Below are positions 11,651 to 25,308 of a DNA stretch of 64,000 bases, piece by piece. Position numbers and translations under genes: made by a program. The DNA is from Kappaphycus alvarezii (taxonomy: Eukaryota > Rhodophyta > Florideophyceae > Gigartinales > Solieriaceae). Below the pieces are notes generated by a model. It did not search any database and was not told the DNA's origin. It saw nothing but the letters and a program-made list of their open reading frames with translations. Each line of letters starts with the position of its first letter. Positions within the stretch are counted from its first letter, which is position 1. Location: NCBI GenBank assembly GCA_002205965.3, contig NADL03000602.1, positions 1,612,001 to 1,676,000 of the forward strand, given 5' to 3'.

Positions 11651-12682
11651 ATGTCGCTCTCTACCCTCACCCACACGTCTGCTCCCGAAACCACCCACCC
11701 CTTTCCTCCAACAAAGACCCACCTTCCCCATCACCCCCACCCGTCTCCCTCCCCCACGTCTTTCACGCCACTACAGTCGCCACCGCCACCGCTCTCTCCC
11801 AACTCATCACCACCCTCTAGACGTCGCCTCCCGCTCCTTCCGCAAATCCCCCTCCCCTCAATACTCCACTCCCTCCTCTCCCTCATCCGTCGAAAAGGAC
11901 CCGCCGCCGCCTTCCACGGCCTCCACCTCAACACCCTAAAACGCCTCCCGACAAAGGCACTCACCGTCACTCTCTTCGAATTCGCAACCCAGCTCCTTTC
12001 GCACCACTCGACAAACCCAACCCTTTCCACGACTCAACACCTCTCCATCGCTCTAACCTCCGGCGTCACGGCCTTACTCGCTACTTACCCCATCCATCTC
12101 GCATACTATTCCATCCGCAAAGGGCTCACATTCCGTACCGTACTCCGCTGCGCTCAAATGCAACCCAGAATCGCATACTCTGGTGCCATTCCCGCAGTCA
12201 TCAGTACATTCCCCGCCGTCCTGGTCGATTACGTCATGTACAAATCTCTCAATGATACCATCGACCAAGGTCAAGGCAATGCAGTCCATACCGCCATGGC
12301 CATTGTCACCGCAGCAACAGCTTCCAACCTTACTGGCGGTTTTTTTTCAGAGCCTTTCAAAGCACTCAGTCGTCGCATGGCGGTCGATTCGGTTCGGTCG
12401 GCAAGCTGTGGTAGTTTAAGAGGTACTGCGATGGAGATGTACAAAGGTGGGATTGGAGAGTTTTGGAGGGGTTTTCGGATACGCAGTGTACGGTATGCGG
12501 TGTCGGCTGTGGTTACGAAAACTACGGTGCAGCATTTGCAAGTGGTGCTGCCTGGAGTGCGTGGTAGGGTTTCGGGAGGGGGGATGCGGTGGAAATGGCA
12601 CTGCGACGAGGGGGTTGTGGTGCGGAGTGGGTGGTGGGGAGGCATCGTGGTTGTAGAGGCGGGCGGGGAGCGGTTCGGATGA
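11651..12682 (+). CDS. Mitochondrial carrier family (SLC25-like) protein, divergent
   Basis: Solute carriers of this family move metabolites across the inner mitochondrial membrane using three repeats of about 100 residues. Repeat 1: a helix with TTVATATALSQLIT (about 11770-11810) followed in another frame by PLDVASRSFRK, a P-x-D-x-x-x-R type signature, then FHGLHLNTLKRLPTKALTVTLFEF. Repeat 2: GVTALLATYPIHLAYYSIRKG and YSGAIPAVISTFPAVLVDY, with a weak signature. Repeat 3: ATASNLTGGFFSEPFKALSRRMA and FWRGFRIRSVRYAVSAVVTK. The start at 11651 (CACCATG) is plausible, but the first 35 residues may be out of frame; at least three frame changes fall between 11700 and 11880. The glycine-rich end (12550-12682) may be read in the wrong frame, so the true C-terminus is uncertain. 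The degenerate motifs give no substrate. Confidence 0.72.
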   Translation: MSLSTLTHTSAPETTHPFPPTKTHLPHHPHPSPSPTSFTPLQSPPPPLSPNSSPPSRRRLPLLPQIPLPSILHSLLSLIRRKGPAAAFHGLHLNTLKRLPTKALTVTLFEFATQLLSHHSTNPTLSTTQHLSIALTSGVTALLATYPIHLAYYSIRKGLTFRTVLRCAQMQPRIAYSGAIPAVISTFPAVLVDYVMYKSLNDTIDQGQGNAVHTAMAIVTAATASNLTGGFFSEPFKALSRRMAVDSVRSASCGSLRGTAMEMYKGGIGEFWRGFRIRSVRYAVSAVVTKTTVQHLQVVLPGVRGRVSGGGMRWKWHCDEGVVVRSGWWGGIVVVEAGGERFG

Positions 12683-15371
<2,689 letters not shown>

Positions 15372-15978
15372 GGATTCTGTGTAGGTTTCTTTCAGTGTTT
15401 GACAGCACATAGTAGTTTCTCGTGTTGCCGCTCGGGTGGATTAAGATGAACTTTGGCGATTTCGAAAGTCTATTAGAGTATTTCCCTAGACTGGTGCACC
15501 GTAAACATCGGGTTGACTTTTTGCCGAGATAGCCTGCTCACTCGGCTAGAGCGGGACAGGTCTATTGTGACCACCCGAGGATGGGAATGGGAGAGAGAAC
15601 GTCATAAAAGACGGTAGGGTCAGTCTTAAGTCTTGTCAGATATCACCAGCCACGCTACTACGAATCCATGCTTCTGTAGGCCCACGAGTAGCATCGACAA
15701 GTCACAAGCTCTTACCTGGGCTTCATAAATCAGAGGCTGAACCCTCGCTGAGGCAGACCTTGATCTCGTCATTACAAACATGATTTGTGCACCTTGACTC
15801 CGTGGCCAGCGATACCATGGTTTACGCACTAACGAGCGCACTGATCATCTCACTAAAGTTTGCGCATGCAGGGATTGCCAGATGTTCGGGCTAAGGCAGT
15901 TCATACTGCTGGGCTGAGATGATAAGCCCTAGACATATGCAGTTGTAGAATATGTTGCACTGATCAAGCACTATTGCT
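15372..15978. other. Intergenic region after phosphoglucomutase
   Basis: No gene or repeat was recognised. A 71-residue minus-strand frame at 15626-15841 shows no domain and is probably chance. Confidence 0.4.
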
Positions 15979-16979
15979 TTACGGGTCCTGGATGCGATTG
16001 GATCGAGCCGGAAAGGATTCATGGGTCTTTGCAGAGATCAGCGGACCTTGCACATTGTCTAACCGAGCTACTTCTGCAGTATAGTTCGCAGAAAAAAACC
16101 TATTTGTCGAGAGGACCTGAAACTGAGCAGGGTTGAAGTGCTCATCGAGGAATCGGTCCACCCGCCTCGCAATTTTTGCATTAAACACCTCAACTGTGAA
16201 TGACGCAGCATCAAATCGTAAATCTGCCCTCCAGTTACTCTGGCGGGTATGCAAAAGCCTGAAGGCCGTTGTAGCACAACTAGACTCTAAATGGTCAGGA
16301 TCAAAATACTTCTGTGGCCGTTGCGTGTTGTAAGCAGTACTGATTTCCCGCTCTCAGACATACGTGCAAAACTCAATGACAGATGCCAAGTCAAAGCCTA
16401 TATTCGTCCTGGACAACACTACTTCAACTAACGATTTACCTTAACAACATGCGCAGCACTCTACGCATTCATGACGAGCCACAATTGTACAGCCGCAATC
16501 TTTTGACGATGCTACCTTACATGAAATCCTCATCCGAACTTGGCCTTGTACCAGCAACATCCGCCTCCCGCTCAGGCGACTCATCTCGTTGCCTCTTTCT
16601 CGTTGCTCTTGAGCGTGCCCTGGTGACAATCCCCTGCGACCTTGCCGGCCCTTCTCGTCTCACTCTGCCCCTGATTTCGTTTTGAGGCCTCCTCATCTTC
16701 ATCTTGTCTGTCCTTCTCCTGAGCAGTTCTTGGCATGAAATGCTCAGGCTTCACAGCAGTTCTTTGCCGCTTTCCCACGTGGTCTTTCGGATCTCCGAAG
16801 GCCACGCGCAAGGAGATCAGTGGAAGATTTGATAGTGGCGCTACATCAGGGGGTAGGGGTGCGACAACGTCATAGCGAAAAATTGGTGCATTTGAGAGAG
16901 GGGCGGCTCGAGATAGTTGAGAAAACGCATCTGAGAAAGAAGGAAACGGAGAAAGTGTTTCATTCGGGGCGCCAGGCAT
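15979..16979 (-). CDS. Hypothetical protein, charged and probably disordered N-terminus
   Basis: Not recognised. An ATG at 16979 opens a 132-residue frame whose first half is Pro/Leu/Ser-rich (PLPPDVAPLSNLPLIS), followed by a strongly charged stretch (AQEKDRQDEDEEASKR). Charged reading continues in a second frame at 16517-16702 (RARSRATRKRQRDESPERE). Further downstream a frame ending at 15979 is open through KYFDPDHL, LHTRQSNWRADLRF and ARRVDRFLDEHF, which reads like folded protein. The pieces could be exons or frameshifted parts of one gene, or two unrelated fragments; no splice pair was settled. The Arg/Ser/Glu-rich character hints at a nuclear protein, but no family is claimed. Confidence 0.3.
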
Positions 16980-17371
16980 GTTGAGCGATTAAGAAAGAAA
17001 GAAGTTTGATGCGTTCAGTATCTAAAAGCCGTCAGTCGATGGTCCTTGTTGGTGCTGTTGTGTAGAAGCCCAGTAATTCCGAAAAGTGCGACAAGTCGGG
17101 TGTGTGTCTCGGAAATATACCGAATCTACTCCTCGCCGGAAGCTAATCAATAAAGTTCCGTAAGGATTTCTCTCTAAACCATTAGAATAAACATCGATCC
17201 TGGCGCTTACTCCCAGGCTGGGCAGCAACGAACTTCAACTATCTGCTTACACTGTCAGCCAGGCTTGTACGCCTTCTATAATACATGAAGTAAAGATGAT
17301 AATAACAATTTGAATGGCCGCAACCCTACGTTGCTACAGTACTGTACTGTACAGTACTGCTGTACTGTACC
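16980..17371. other. Intergenic edge of the gene island
   Basis: No gene was found. It ends in a dense run of TACAG/CTGTA palindromes (about 17335-17371), into which the first Copia element is inserted; its target-site copy GTACC is at 17367-17371. Confidence 0.6.
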
Positions 17372-17708
17372 TGTGGCGTGGCGGAAAATTATCCTGTTGC
17401 ATTCACTGTCAAGTATCCTCTGGAACAATGGAAAATATTTACAGTTTAATAATTTCCTGGGTGATGGGAGTCCTCAATTCCTCCCATGGCCAAATAAAGA
17501 GAGCATCGAGGGCATCTCTAGCACTCGGGGGTACGCGCTTGCTACCCGTCCACTCGCCGGCCCGTTTCCATCGACCGTCAACAACCCTCTTTTCCCCGTC
17601 TTTTCCGCCTGTTCCTTTATTTTCCGCCACTCCCTTAATACTCTACCGCTCGCGCGAGAGCCGGTTACTATCCGTCTCTTTACATTCCCCCTGTTCCGGC
17701 TCGTCACA
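17372..17708 (+). repeat. 5' LTR of the old Copia element
   Basis: Aligns along its length to 24956-25303. It begins TGTGGCGTGGCGG and ends GGCTCGTCACA. Differences from the 3' copy include several single-base substitutions and short indels. Confidence 0.92.
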
Positions 17709-17721
17709 GTTATGGGCCCAG
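17709..17721 (+). other. Primer-binding site matching the initiator tRNA-Met anticodon arm
   Basis: GTTATGGGCCCAG begins directly after the LTR. Its complement CTGGGCCCATAAC equals the anticodon stem-loop of eukaryotic initiator tRNA-Met, not its 3' end. This is the arrangement known for Drosophila copia, which is primed by a cleaved half of that tRNA. Confidence 0.8.
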
Positions 17722-17729
17722 GGATTAAG

Positions 17730-20700
17730 ATGACAAAATCATCCGGCCTATTTGATCCCTGCTTTTACCCCTGATGGAGACCTCGAGGTGTGGAGGAAGC
17801 TGTAGGCCAATGGGTTCGATGCTTTGAAAGTCGCTCATGACAAGGCTCAGACCGCATCCTCCAGACAATGTTCCGTTTACTTGGTCGTAATCTTTATAAC
17901 CGTGGACTTCCAGATGCGCAGAAGGCCATCGTCGATGAAGCGCAGGCAAAGGGGCAAACGATTACCTCCAGATGGAGAACCCTGTTGAAGCCGCACTTCA
18001 AATCGTTCGTCTCGTTGCCGTCGATCCTCCGATTATCCATGGTCACACGTCTCATTTCATCTTATCAGAAGGTCACCGGGTGTCGTCGGGAGAAGAATGA
18101 AAAGCTGTCCAATTTTGTATCTCGTTTCCGCGGCCTTGCGCGAGCATCTCCTTTACTCTCATGCTTCTTCTCCTTCAAATTGGTGAAGTTTTGGCGATAA
18201 CTCTTCTTAACAATGCAATGCTAGGAGGAACGCTCACTAATGCCAAGTTGCAGCTCATTGCTCATGCAGAGGCAAAGCTCGGAAGAAGAGGAGGAACAAA
18301 ACAGCCAGCTGATGAGCAAGATATCGGAAAGGAGTTTGGAAGGGATTCGAGAAATTTTGCAGACTTGGATTTGTGAATCGTCCGACGTGCATTTGGTTTC
18401 CCGTCGAATTTCAGGAACTCTTCAAGTTTCGTGCGGATATATCGCAGATTCAAGAGCGACTAAGAGGTCTTCTTGGAACTGTTCCTCCAGGAACAGGTAT
18501 CATCCCTCCCGTCAACGTCGCAGAATTATTCTTTCAGAGCGTCAGACGTGCCGTTTGAATCTGGATGATGCTGTTTTGTTCTCCGAAACTTGACTACCGC
18601 ATCAAGTATGGAGTCCCGTCTATTTCTTTGAAGGACGTTCAGGCCCTAGTAGACAAAAAGTTCAGGCATTCCTGTCTTCACCGGGACCACCAACCCAGTA
18701 AACCGAGTGGGAGTCAAGCTGGTTGTGCTGATCAAACTAATGCTGGTGGGAATCAAGACAACCGCTCCGGTCGAAAAACCCCTTCCTTCATCGATTTGAC
18801 AAATCTCAACAAGGAAACCGCGATCAGGTATGCTATGACTTGGAGAACCTGGACATTATCGCGGAGATGATGATTGCAAGGCGCCAGCAATTACGCCAAG
18901 AAGAAAAAGAAGGCTTTTGCATCGTCGAATACAGAAAACAAAAATTCTAGTTCAGGTAGTTTCTTTTTTGGACAGGCTCTGGCAGTCAAAAAGCAAGTAA
19001 GCTACGTTGATTCGGGCGGAGCCCCATCCGATATTGTTTGCAGGGAACAAGATACAAATCCAATCGTAGACCCGGGTTTTCCTCACAGTATTGGTGGACA
19101 ATAGTAGCCTCTGCTCTTTGCCACGCCCTGGGTATTGAGTTCAAGCTTCGAGACCTGGATTTTGATCCGTTTTTCATGGATAAGGCCACAACTGCAGCTA
19201 TGCTGAAGTGACTGTTGGTATTTGGGACCTGCCCTTAACGGAGTTGAGTGGTGTGACTGTGAATATCCCATTCTACATCAACCCTGGAGAAGGTTTACTA
19301 CTGTTTGGTAATGAATTGCCGCACAAGTCGTATCAGATAGGTCCAGAAAACCTCCTCGCCATTCCTGCGGGAGTCCGGAGCCTCTCCTCTCGTCGTTTGT
19401 CTTTCAGACGTACAAAAAACCCTCTTCATCCTCCGATATCAATGCGGTTCGCACTTATCTATTCGTCGTTCCTTCCAAGACTACTTCCTTTAAAACCTTC
19501 TTTTCATCTCAATCTTCTTTCTCGAAGAAGGCTCCCAAGAGAGGAATTGAACCGTCGTTTTCGGTATGGAAACATTGCTCGTCGATTCGCGAATAAGCTC
19601 CATGGCTACTCGCACCTTCCGTGTGGGGCGTTAGCCGCACACGAGCAGATCAAGGTAGAACTGTGGTTGATACTTTGGTTGAGGCTGTCTGGGTTAAGCC
19701 GGATGCTCCAAACCAGGTTTTATATAGAACTGAAGATAGCTACAAACTAAAGGAAAATGCAGTCTAACAATAGCGAATTCAAAGGTTTTCCTGTAAAATA
19801 GCCCTGACGGTATCGTAAGTAGCGCTTTCAGAATTGTACTCGGCACGAGTGACATACTCTTACAAGATGTAAGAAGTACATTGGTCCAGGTGGCATGGGA
19901 TAGCACGGCAACTTTTGATTTGTAAAGCAATGATATAATATCCCAGTTAGCAACCCCCCTGTAACTATTACAAGTGTACCAATGGGGTCCAATGCTGTGT
20001 TCAGAACTGTAAGGAAAGTGTAATGACAGCAAAGTGCCTAGTAGCCCTGGTTTTAAGGTTACCAGTGGTTTGAATCTACACTACAGTAGATGCAGTGAAT
20101 TCGTGTAAAGCTGTAAGGTTTGTGAAGTGAAATGCAACATTCCGTTTGAAGACATGGTCACCCTTTGTGAGCGTGGTGGTTTCATGACGCCTGTCCTCAA
20201 GCAAGCATTGAAATTAGCCGCGACAAGTGCACATCTTGCAAGGAGACAGGAAGACCTCTCCCGCCTAGAAAATATCCTTCGGAAAGGTCTTCTTCGGTTT
20301 CAAAGATCATTTGCAAATCAACTTCGTCTTTTTTACGCAATTCGAGAATGAAACTGTCCTTCAAATCGTCAATGTTTACTCTGCGTTCTCCATTGCTTCA
20401 ATTTTTCCATCTAGGGAAATGGATAAGGTCGCAAGGGAACTGGAGCTGAAATGGATTAACTCCCATGGAACTCCTCTGAGATTTCCGGCGACATTGAGTT
20501 CTCAACCAGAAGCTGGGCGATGCCCTCCGCTATTTCGGTATCCAGTTCGATCCCCGCCCAGCGCGTCGTCACAAAAACTCGGAATTGTCGAACGAAAGAA
20601 CTCGGTGTTGCGTACATTGGTTGAGGTTTGCTGAAAGATGCAGAGCATTTCAGCAATACCAAGGGATCGTAGGACAAAGATGAGGTTGTTTCTCGTGCAA

Positions 20701-23239
20701 CTTTCCTCAACAACGTCCTGTATGGAAGAAATACCATGAGCAGTTTTGAGATTGCTCGCGGTTACACGCCTCTAGTTGGTCTTCCTCAATCTGATCTTTC
20801 GGACGACCTTCGAACTGCGCACCAAGAGCAGGTTGCTAGGCGAGCCCTCCGTCTCGTGCGAAAAGGCCAAAAGCCAAACACGGTGTCTCCTGCTGACTTG
20901 CAACGCGGAGAAAAGGTGTATTCCTTCAAGCGAGGGACCAAATTCGGAAAATGGGAACCAGGCTTCGTTTGTTAGACAACACCGCACTTAGTCATCGTTT
21001 CTACACGAGAAGATCATGTTGGGAAACCAGTGAAAGCCGCATATGAGATATCCGTTAAGCTCCCTCAAGCAATCTATTGCAAGAGCTGGATAATATCGAC
21101 TTCGTCTTTCCCCGTTGCTACTCCGTCGTTGATGAGGACTTTCATGATTCCCTTAGAGAAGTTGCAACAGAATGTTCCTCACCATTTCCCGAGCTTGCCA
21201 ACGTGATTCCTCCTGAGATCGAATCCGCTGTACCTGTTCCGGACTCAGCGCCCCCGGAACCACAGCCGAATGACCCTGATGTGCTGCAGAAATTGCACTT
21301 GGCAGACACTGATGACGTCGTGAACTTGATCGAGGACGAGTTGGCGCTTTGGTGTCAACATCGTGCACATCAGAAAAAGTCGTCGAGTGGAAAACCTCTC
21401 AGGGTCAATCAAACGTATCCGATGTATCGAAGAACGCTATTATCCTCTGCAACACTTTGTTTGGGACTCAGAATCCATCTATTGATCAACAAGTACATTC
21501 CGATATCACATCGACGCATGACCCGCCTAGGCCCGAAAAGGGTGTTGGCGCAACGTCACCTCAGTCACCTCCTTCTCCGGCACACTCGCTGCAGTCTTCT
21601 GAACAGGACATACTTCGCGAGATGTACAAAGTGCTTGCCGACAAGCCCGTGAGTGAATTCCAGTTGCAGTTCGCTCCGCGATTTCTTCGTGAGAAGGCAA
21701 TTGCGGCCGAGAAGGACAACTACTTCAAGGCTGGTGCATACAAAGAGGTTGATTATCGATCTCTTTCTCGAACTGCTAACGTCATTTCCTCCCTTCACTT
21801 CTTTCAACTTCGCTTTTCTGCCGACGCGGGTAAACTCAGGCTCAAGTGTCGTCTTGTTCCTCATGAGAACTGTGACAAAGACAAACACACTGTCCGGACT
21901 GATTTGTCGACTGCACAGTCCGGTTATTCGCCTTTTTCTGTCGATCGCCGCCGTGTTCTTGTTCCGCCTTGCCTCGATTTACATCAAACATGCGTACTTG
22001 CAGGCCGGAGATTTCCTCCGTGATGTTTATATGAGACTTCCGAAAGGCTGAGCCTCTTCCTCTAGGATGGTTTGGAAACTCTTGAAACCCACGTATAACA
22101 TTGTTTAATCTTGGCGTCTGTAGTAACTCACTGTGGAGCCATGGATTATCAAGTACGGCTTCCTTCCAATTGCTGGACTACCGCAACTCTTCGTCTTGTA
22201 TAACCCTGATGACTTCATCCAGCTTGTCGTTGCCAGAGTAGTTGATGATTTCCTTCTTTCCGGTACCCCTCCGCAATTAAAGCGTTTCACGAAGCCATCT
22301 GTTCCAAGTTTACCGTCGGGAACTTTGTCTTTGACAAAGACTTTGTCTTCAAGCGTCTCCACATTCACCAGGAACTCAACGGATCTGTCTTTGCCAATAT
22401 GAAGGAGTACCTAGACAAGATTCCACCCTTACCTTTGCTACCTGCCCGGCGCAAACAAGCGGCGCAGGCCAGTACGTCGGGCGAGCTCACGTGCTACCAA
22501 GCAATTGCTGGGTCTTTGAACTTCCTTGGTCATGTCTTCCTTTCGCAGGCTTCCCTCACTACCAGTCACCTGCAACGCCAAGTCGGACGTCTCCGCGTTT
22601 CCGACCTCATCACCGCCAACAAGATGCTTTCCGAACTTCGTACCTTATCCCCGTCGTTTCGTTTCCCCTACCCTCAGTCAGTTGCCTTCCCCGCGTACTT
22701 GGCATTCTCGGATGCCAGTCAAGGCAGTTCTTCTTATGGCCAAACTTGTTACCTGTCAGGCATTTTCCTGCCGGCGGGGGGTGGGGATGTCTTCCGTATC
22801 CTTGACTGGAGCAGCACGGAACAGGCAAGGATCAGCTTCTCATCCATAGTAGCTGAGATATTGGCTGCTGCCAGTTCAGCCGACCAGGCTTCCTTATTCG
22901 AGATCGGCTTCAAAGTATTGCACAAGAGTCCAGTGCCTCTTCCTTTTGTCACTGTCGACTCGCATGGCTTGTACTCAACCATCACGACGCTGCATGAGGG
23001 AGCAGATTATCGTTTGCGTCCACTGTGTCTCGTCTCCGCGATTCATTCGAAGCAGGAGAGATAACAACCATGCAGTGGGTGAGCGGTCAGCAAAACCTCG
23101 CTGATGCATTAACGAAGCGCAACGTCGTAATGTCCGCAAGCTCAATGAAGTGATGAAGTCTGGTTTTCTTCTTCCGGACATCCTCGATTCGCGAAGCGTA
23201 TCAAAGGAAACGAAGCACTACAGTATCCAGAGATTGTAG
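17730..23239 (+). pseudogene. Copia gag-pol, heavily frame-disrupted
   Basis: A candidate start lies at 17730. Gag runs to about 18950 (GLPDAQKAIVDEAQAKGQ; a degenerate zinc knuckle with GHYRG-type spacing near 18830-18890). Protease has YVDSGGAPSD near 19010. Integrase covers about 20280-20980, with FENETVLQIV, SREMDKVARELELKW, GIVERKNS (likely the catalytic Glu) and the tail LQRGEKVYSFKRGTKFGKW. Reverse transcriptase runs about 21640-22420, with FKAGAYKEVDYRSL, LRLKCRLVPH, IKHAYLQAGDF and the catalytic VVDDFLLSG. RNase H is at about 22680-23240, with AFSDASQGSS, SIVAEILAAASSADQ, QNLADALTKRN and an ending SIQRL before TAG at 23237-23239. Many frame changes and a few in-frame stops occur. Some are homopolymer indels like those in host genes, but LTR divergence indicates real decay as well. 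Confidence 0.88.
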
Positions 23240-23479
23240 TTCTTGTATTTACTCTTCACCAGAGTCATATATTATCTTGCGAACCTTCTTGTTCTTCTTC
23301 TGTTCTTCTAAACGTTCTCTCTTTCTTGCACGACGAATAGCGATTGGATCTTCCTGTTTCTTTTCCCTTTGCCTTTCTTCTGCGCGCATAAATTCACCTC
23401 CATAATCCTTTCCAACACAAAGCCATCACCAACACACGCGCATATCGCATCTGCTTCCATCTTAGAGCATGTTTCTCGG

Positions 23480-24512
23480 CGCTTCGATGATCACCTTCTT
23501 CTTTGTGTCAAGTAAAGGTATGATCGATCGATTCCTCCAGTTAGTCTCGCCCAACAAGCCGTAAAGATATACTGCATCTGCTAGCCCATCAAGCAACTGG
23601 AAAGCTCAGTTGGGAACGGCTGATCAATCTTGCGTAGGTGATAGCGACCCATATGCTTCTCCAACCAGCGCTGCGCATCTGCAAACTTCTTGCAGGTATA
23701 CTGCCCTTTCCAAGGAATTACCGCGCCATTTCCTCACCACACAACGTAGCCAACGCGTTCGCCATCGCCGCACGCAAGCACTGCCATGACTCGCATAGCA
23801 GAAGACAGGATGGTCTTTCAAGATGAATGGAGATGTTCCGTTGCCCTTCTGCCGTGCACCGGTCCTTCTAAGGGAATGTGGATGTCTAAATGCTTCTGGC
23901 AGTAGTAGTCAAGCCAATCACGTAGTTTGTGTTTCTAGACGGCATGCTTGAGCTGGACCAAGCCGAGGTTGGAGTTCGGAACGTGGCGCTCCTCGACGTC
24001 GCTCGTAATTGGACTACCCACTTCATCGACGTATACGCTTTGAGTCTGAAGCTGAAGAAGTCGACAGGCCAGAGGTTCTTCTCCCGCCAAAGCTGCGGTG
24101 CGACGCATAGTATCGACCGGGCAAGAACCCCTTCATGTTACCAGAACTTAACATCAACTCTTCACTCCCTAGCCCTATCCTCGGTGACTCCGTCACTTCT
24201 TCTTGGTCCTGCAACAACCAAGCCGACCAAGGTCTTCAATTGTTAACTTCTTACCCCCTGATGTCCATGCCAATCTCCAATGACCTTCGCGTCGTACCTC
24301 AACAACCCAAGCCCGAAGTCCTCCGTCGATACCTTTGCCAAATTACCCCCGACCTCCAGCTTGTAGGCACCATCACCTCCGCCAACCCTTCGCAAGCCAT
24401 CGAAACAGCGCACCACCACTCCGATCTTCACCGCGATCCCTCCTTGACACGTTCCACACCGTCCGTACCCGGGCCGTAGCATTCTGTAGGTTCCAGACCG
24501 CGCTTCTGGCAC
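23480..24512 (-). pseudogene. Antisense reading frame between Copia RNase H and the 3' LTR
   Basis: Not recognised. On the minus strand a protein-like sequence can be followed with a few frame changes: an 89-residue opening piece (24512-24243) with two cysteines in GRCGTCQGG and the phrase DFGLGLLRYDAKVIGDWHG; then SVYVDEVGSPITSDVEERHV and LRDWLDYYCQKHLDIHIPL (about 24060-23870); KDHPVFCYASHGSACVRRW (about 23820-23760); and FADAQRWLEKHMGRYHLRK and IDQPFPTELSSC (about 23690-23600). Amino-acid composition is ordinary and phrases run on across breaks, which argues for a former gene rather than a shadow. Antisense ORFs at this position are known in some plant LTR elements; a captured host fragment is the alternative. 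No function is proposed. Confidence 0.4.
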
Positions 24513-24595
24513 GCGGTAGGGGATGTTTGGTTAGTCTAAGTGAGGTGCATACTCGCGCTTGGGGTTGAAGAGGGCTAGAAGGAGGAGAAAAGTGA

Positions 24596-24668
24596 GAGGA
24601 AGGGCGAAGGAGTGTCGGAAGGGCGAAGGAGTGTCGGAAGGGTGAAAGAGTGTCGGAAGGGTGAATAA
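24596..24668. repeat. 19-bp tandem repeat near the Copia 3' LTR
   Basis: About four copies of AGTGTCGGAAGGGCGAAGG, the last two with C-to-T changes. The surrounding plus strand is strongly purine-rich, making long artificial pyrimidine-coded minus frames. Confidence 0.85.
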
Positions 24669-24955
24669 GGAAGAAATACGTAGTGCGAAGGCAATTAATA
24701 AAAAAGGAAAAGGAGCGTTTATTGGTGAAAGGGGAAGGGGTGGTGACAGATGGGTATCGGATAAGGGAAGGTACTGTACAGGGAGGCATAAATCGAAGAA
24801 GGATGTTCTCCTTCTATACATGCAGGAGACTTTGGGTGTCGTCCGACCGGAAATGGTTTCCCCTTCACCGTCGGGTCGATAATTTGAATTGCGAAGGGAT
24901 GCATTGGGGTTGACCCCCCATCCACGAAATCGTGGAATTTGGGGCCAATGGGGGG

Positions 24956-25303
24956 TGTGTAGTGTGGCGGAAAATTATCCCGTTGCATTCACTGTCAAGT
25001 ATCCTTTGAAACAATGGAAAATATTTACAGTTTATTAATATCCTAGGTGACATGGGAGTCCTCACTACATCCCATGGAAAAATAAAAGGATAGCATCCGA
25101 GGCATCTCTAGCACTCGGGGGTACGCGCTTGCTACCCGTCCACCTCGCCGAACCGTTTCCATCGACCGTCCAACAACCCCTCTTTTCCCCGTCTTTTCAG
25201 CCTGTTCCTTTATTTTCCGCCACTTGCTTAATCCATCTACCCCTCGCTCGAGAGCCGGTTACTGTCCGTCTCTTTAAATTCTCCCCTGTTCCGGCTCGTC
25301 ACA
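24956..25303 (+). repeat. 3' LTR of the old Copia element
   Basis: Preceded by a G-rich polypurine tract (GGGGCCAATGGGGGG, 24941-24955), from which plus-strand synthesis would start. It begins TGTGTAGTGTGGCGG, ends GGCTCGTCACA, and is followed by the target duplicate GTACC. Confidence 0.9.
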
Positions 25304-25308
25304 GTACC

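Larger units (their letters stand above)
17372..25303 (+). mobile_element. Complete but old Copia LTR retrotransposon (7.9 kb)
   Basis: Bounded by two direct repeats (17372-17708 and 24956-25303) that start TGTG, end CACA and share long blocks such as GCACTCGGGGGTACGCGCTT. The 5-bp duplication GTACC flanks both ends (17367-17371 and 25304-25308). The order of internal domains is gag, protease, integrase, reverse transcriptase, RNase H, which is Copia order. LTR copies differ by many substitutions and indels, so the insertion is not recent. About 1.7 kb of non-pol DNA lies between RNase H and the 3' LTR. The element marks the sharp start of the transposon-rich part of the window. Confidence 0.92.

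Noticed and set aside
24373..24821. Minus-strand Pro/Leu/Phe-rich frames (96 and 138 residues)
   Set aside because: They arise from the purine-rich 19-bp tandem repeat region of the Copia element and show no domain.
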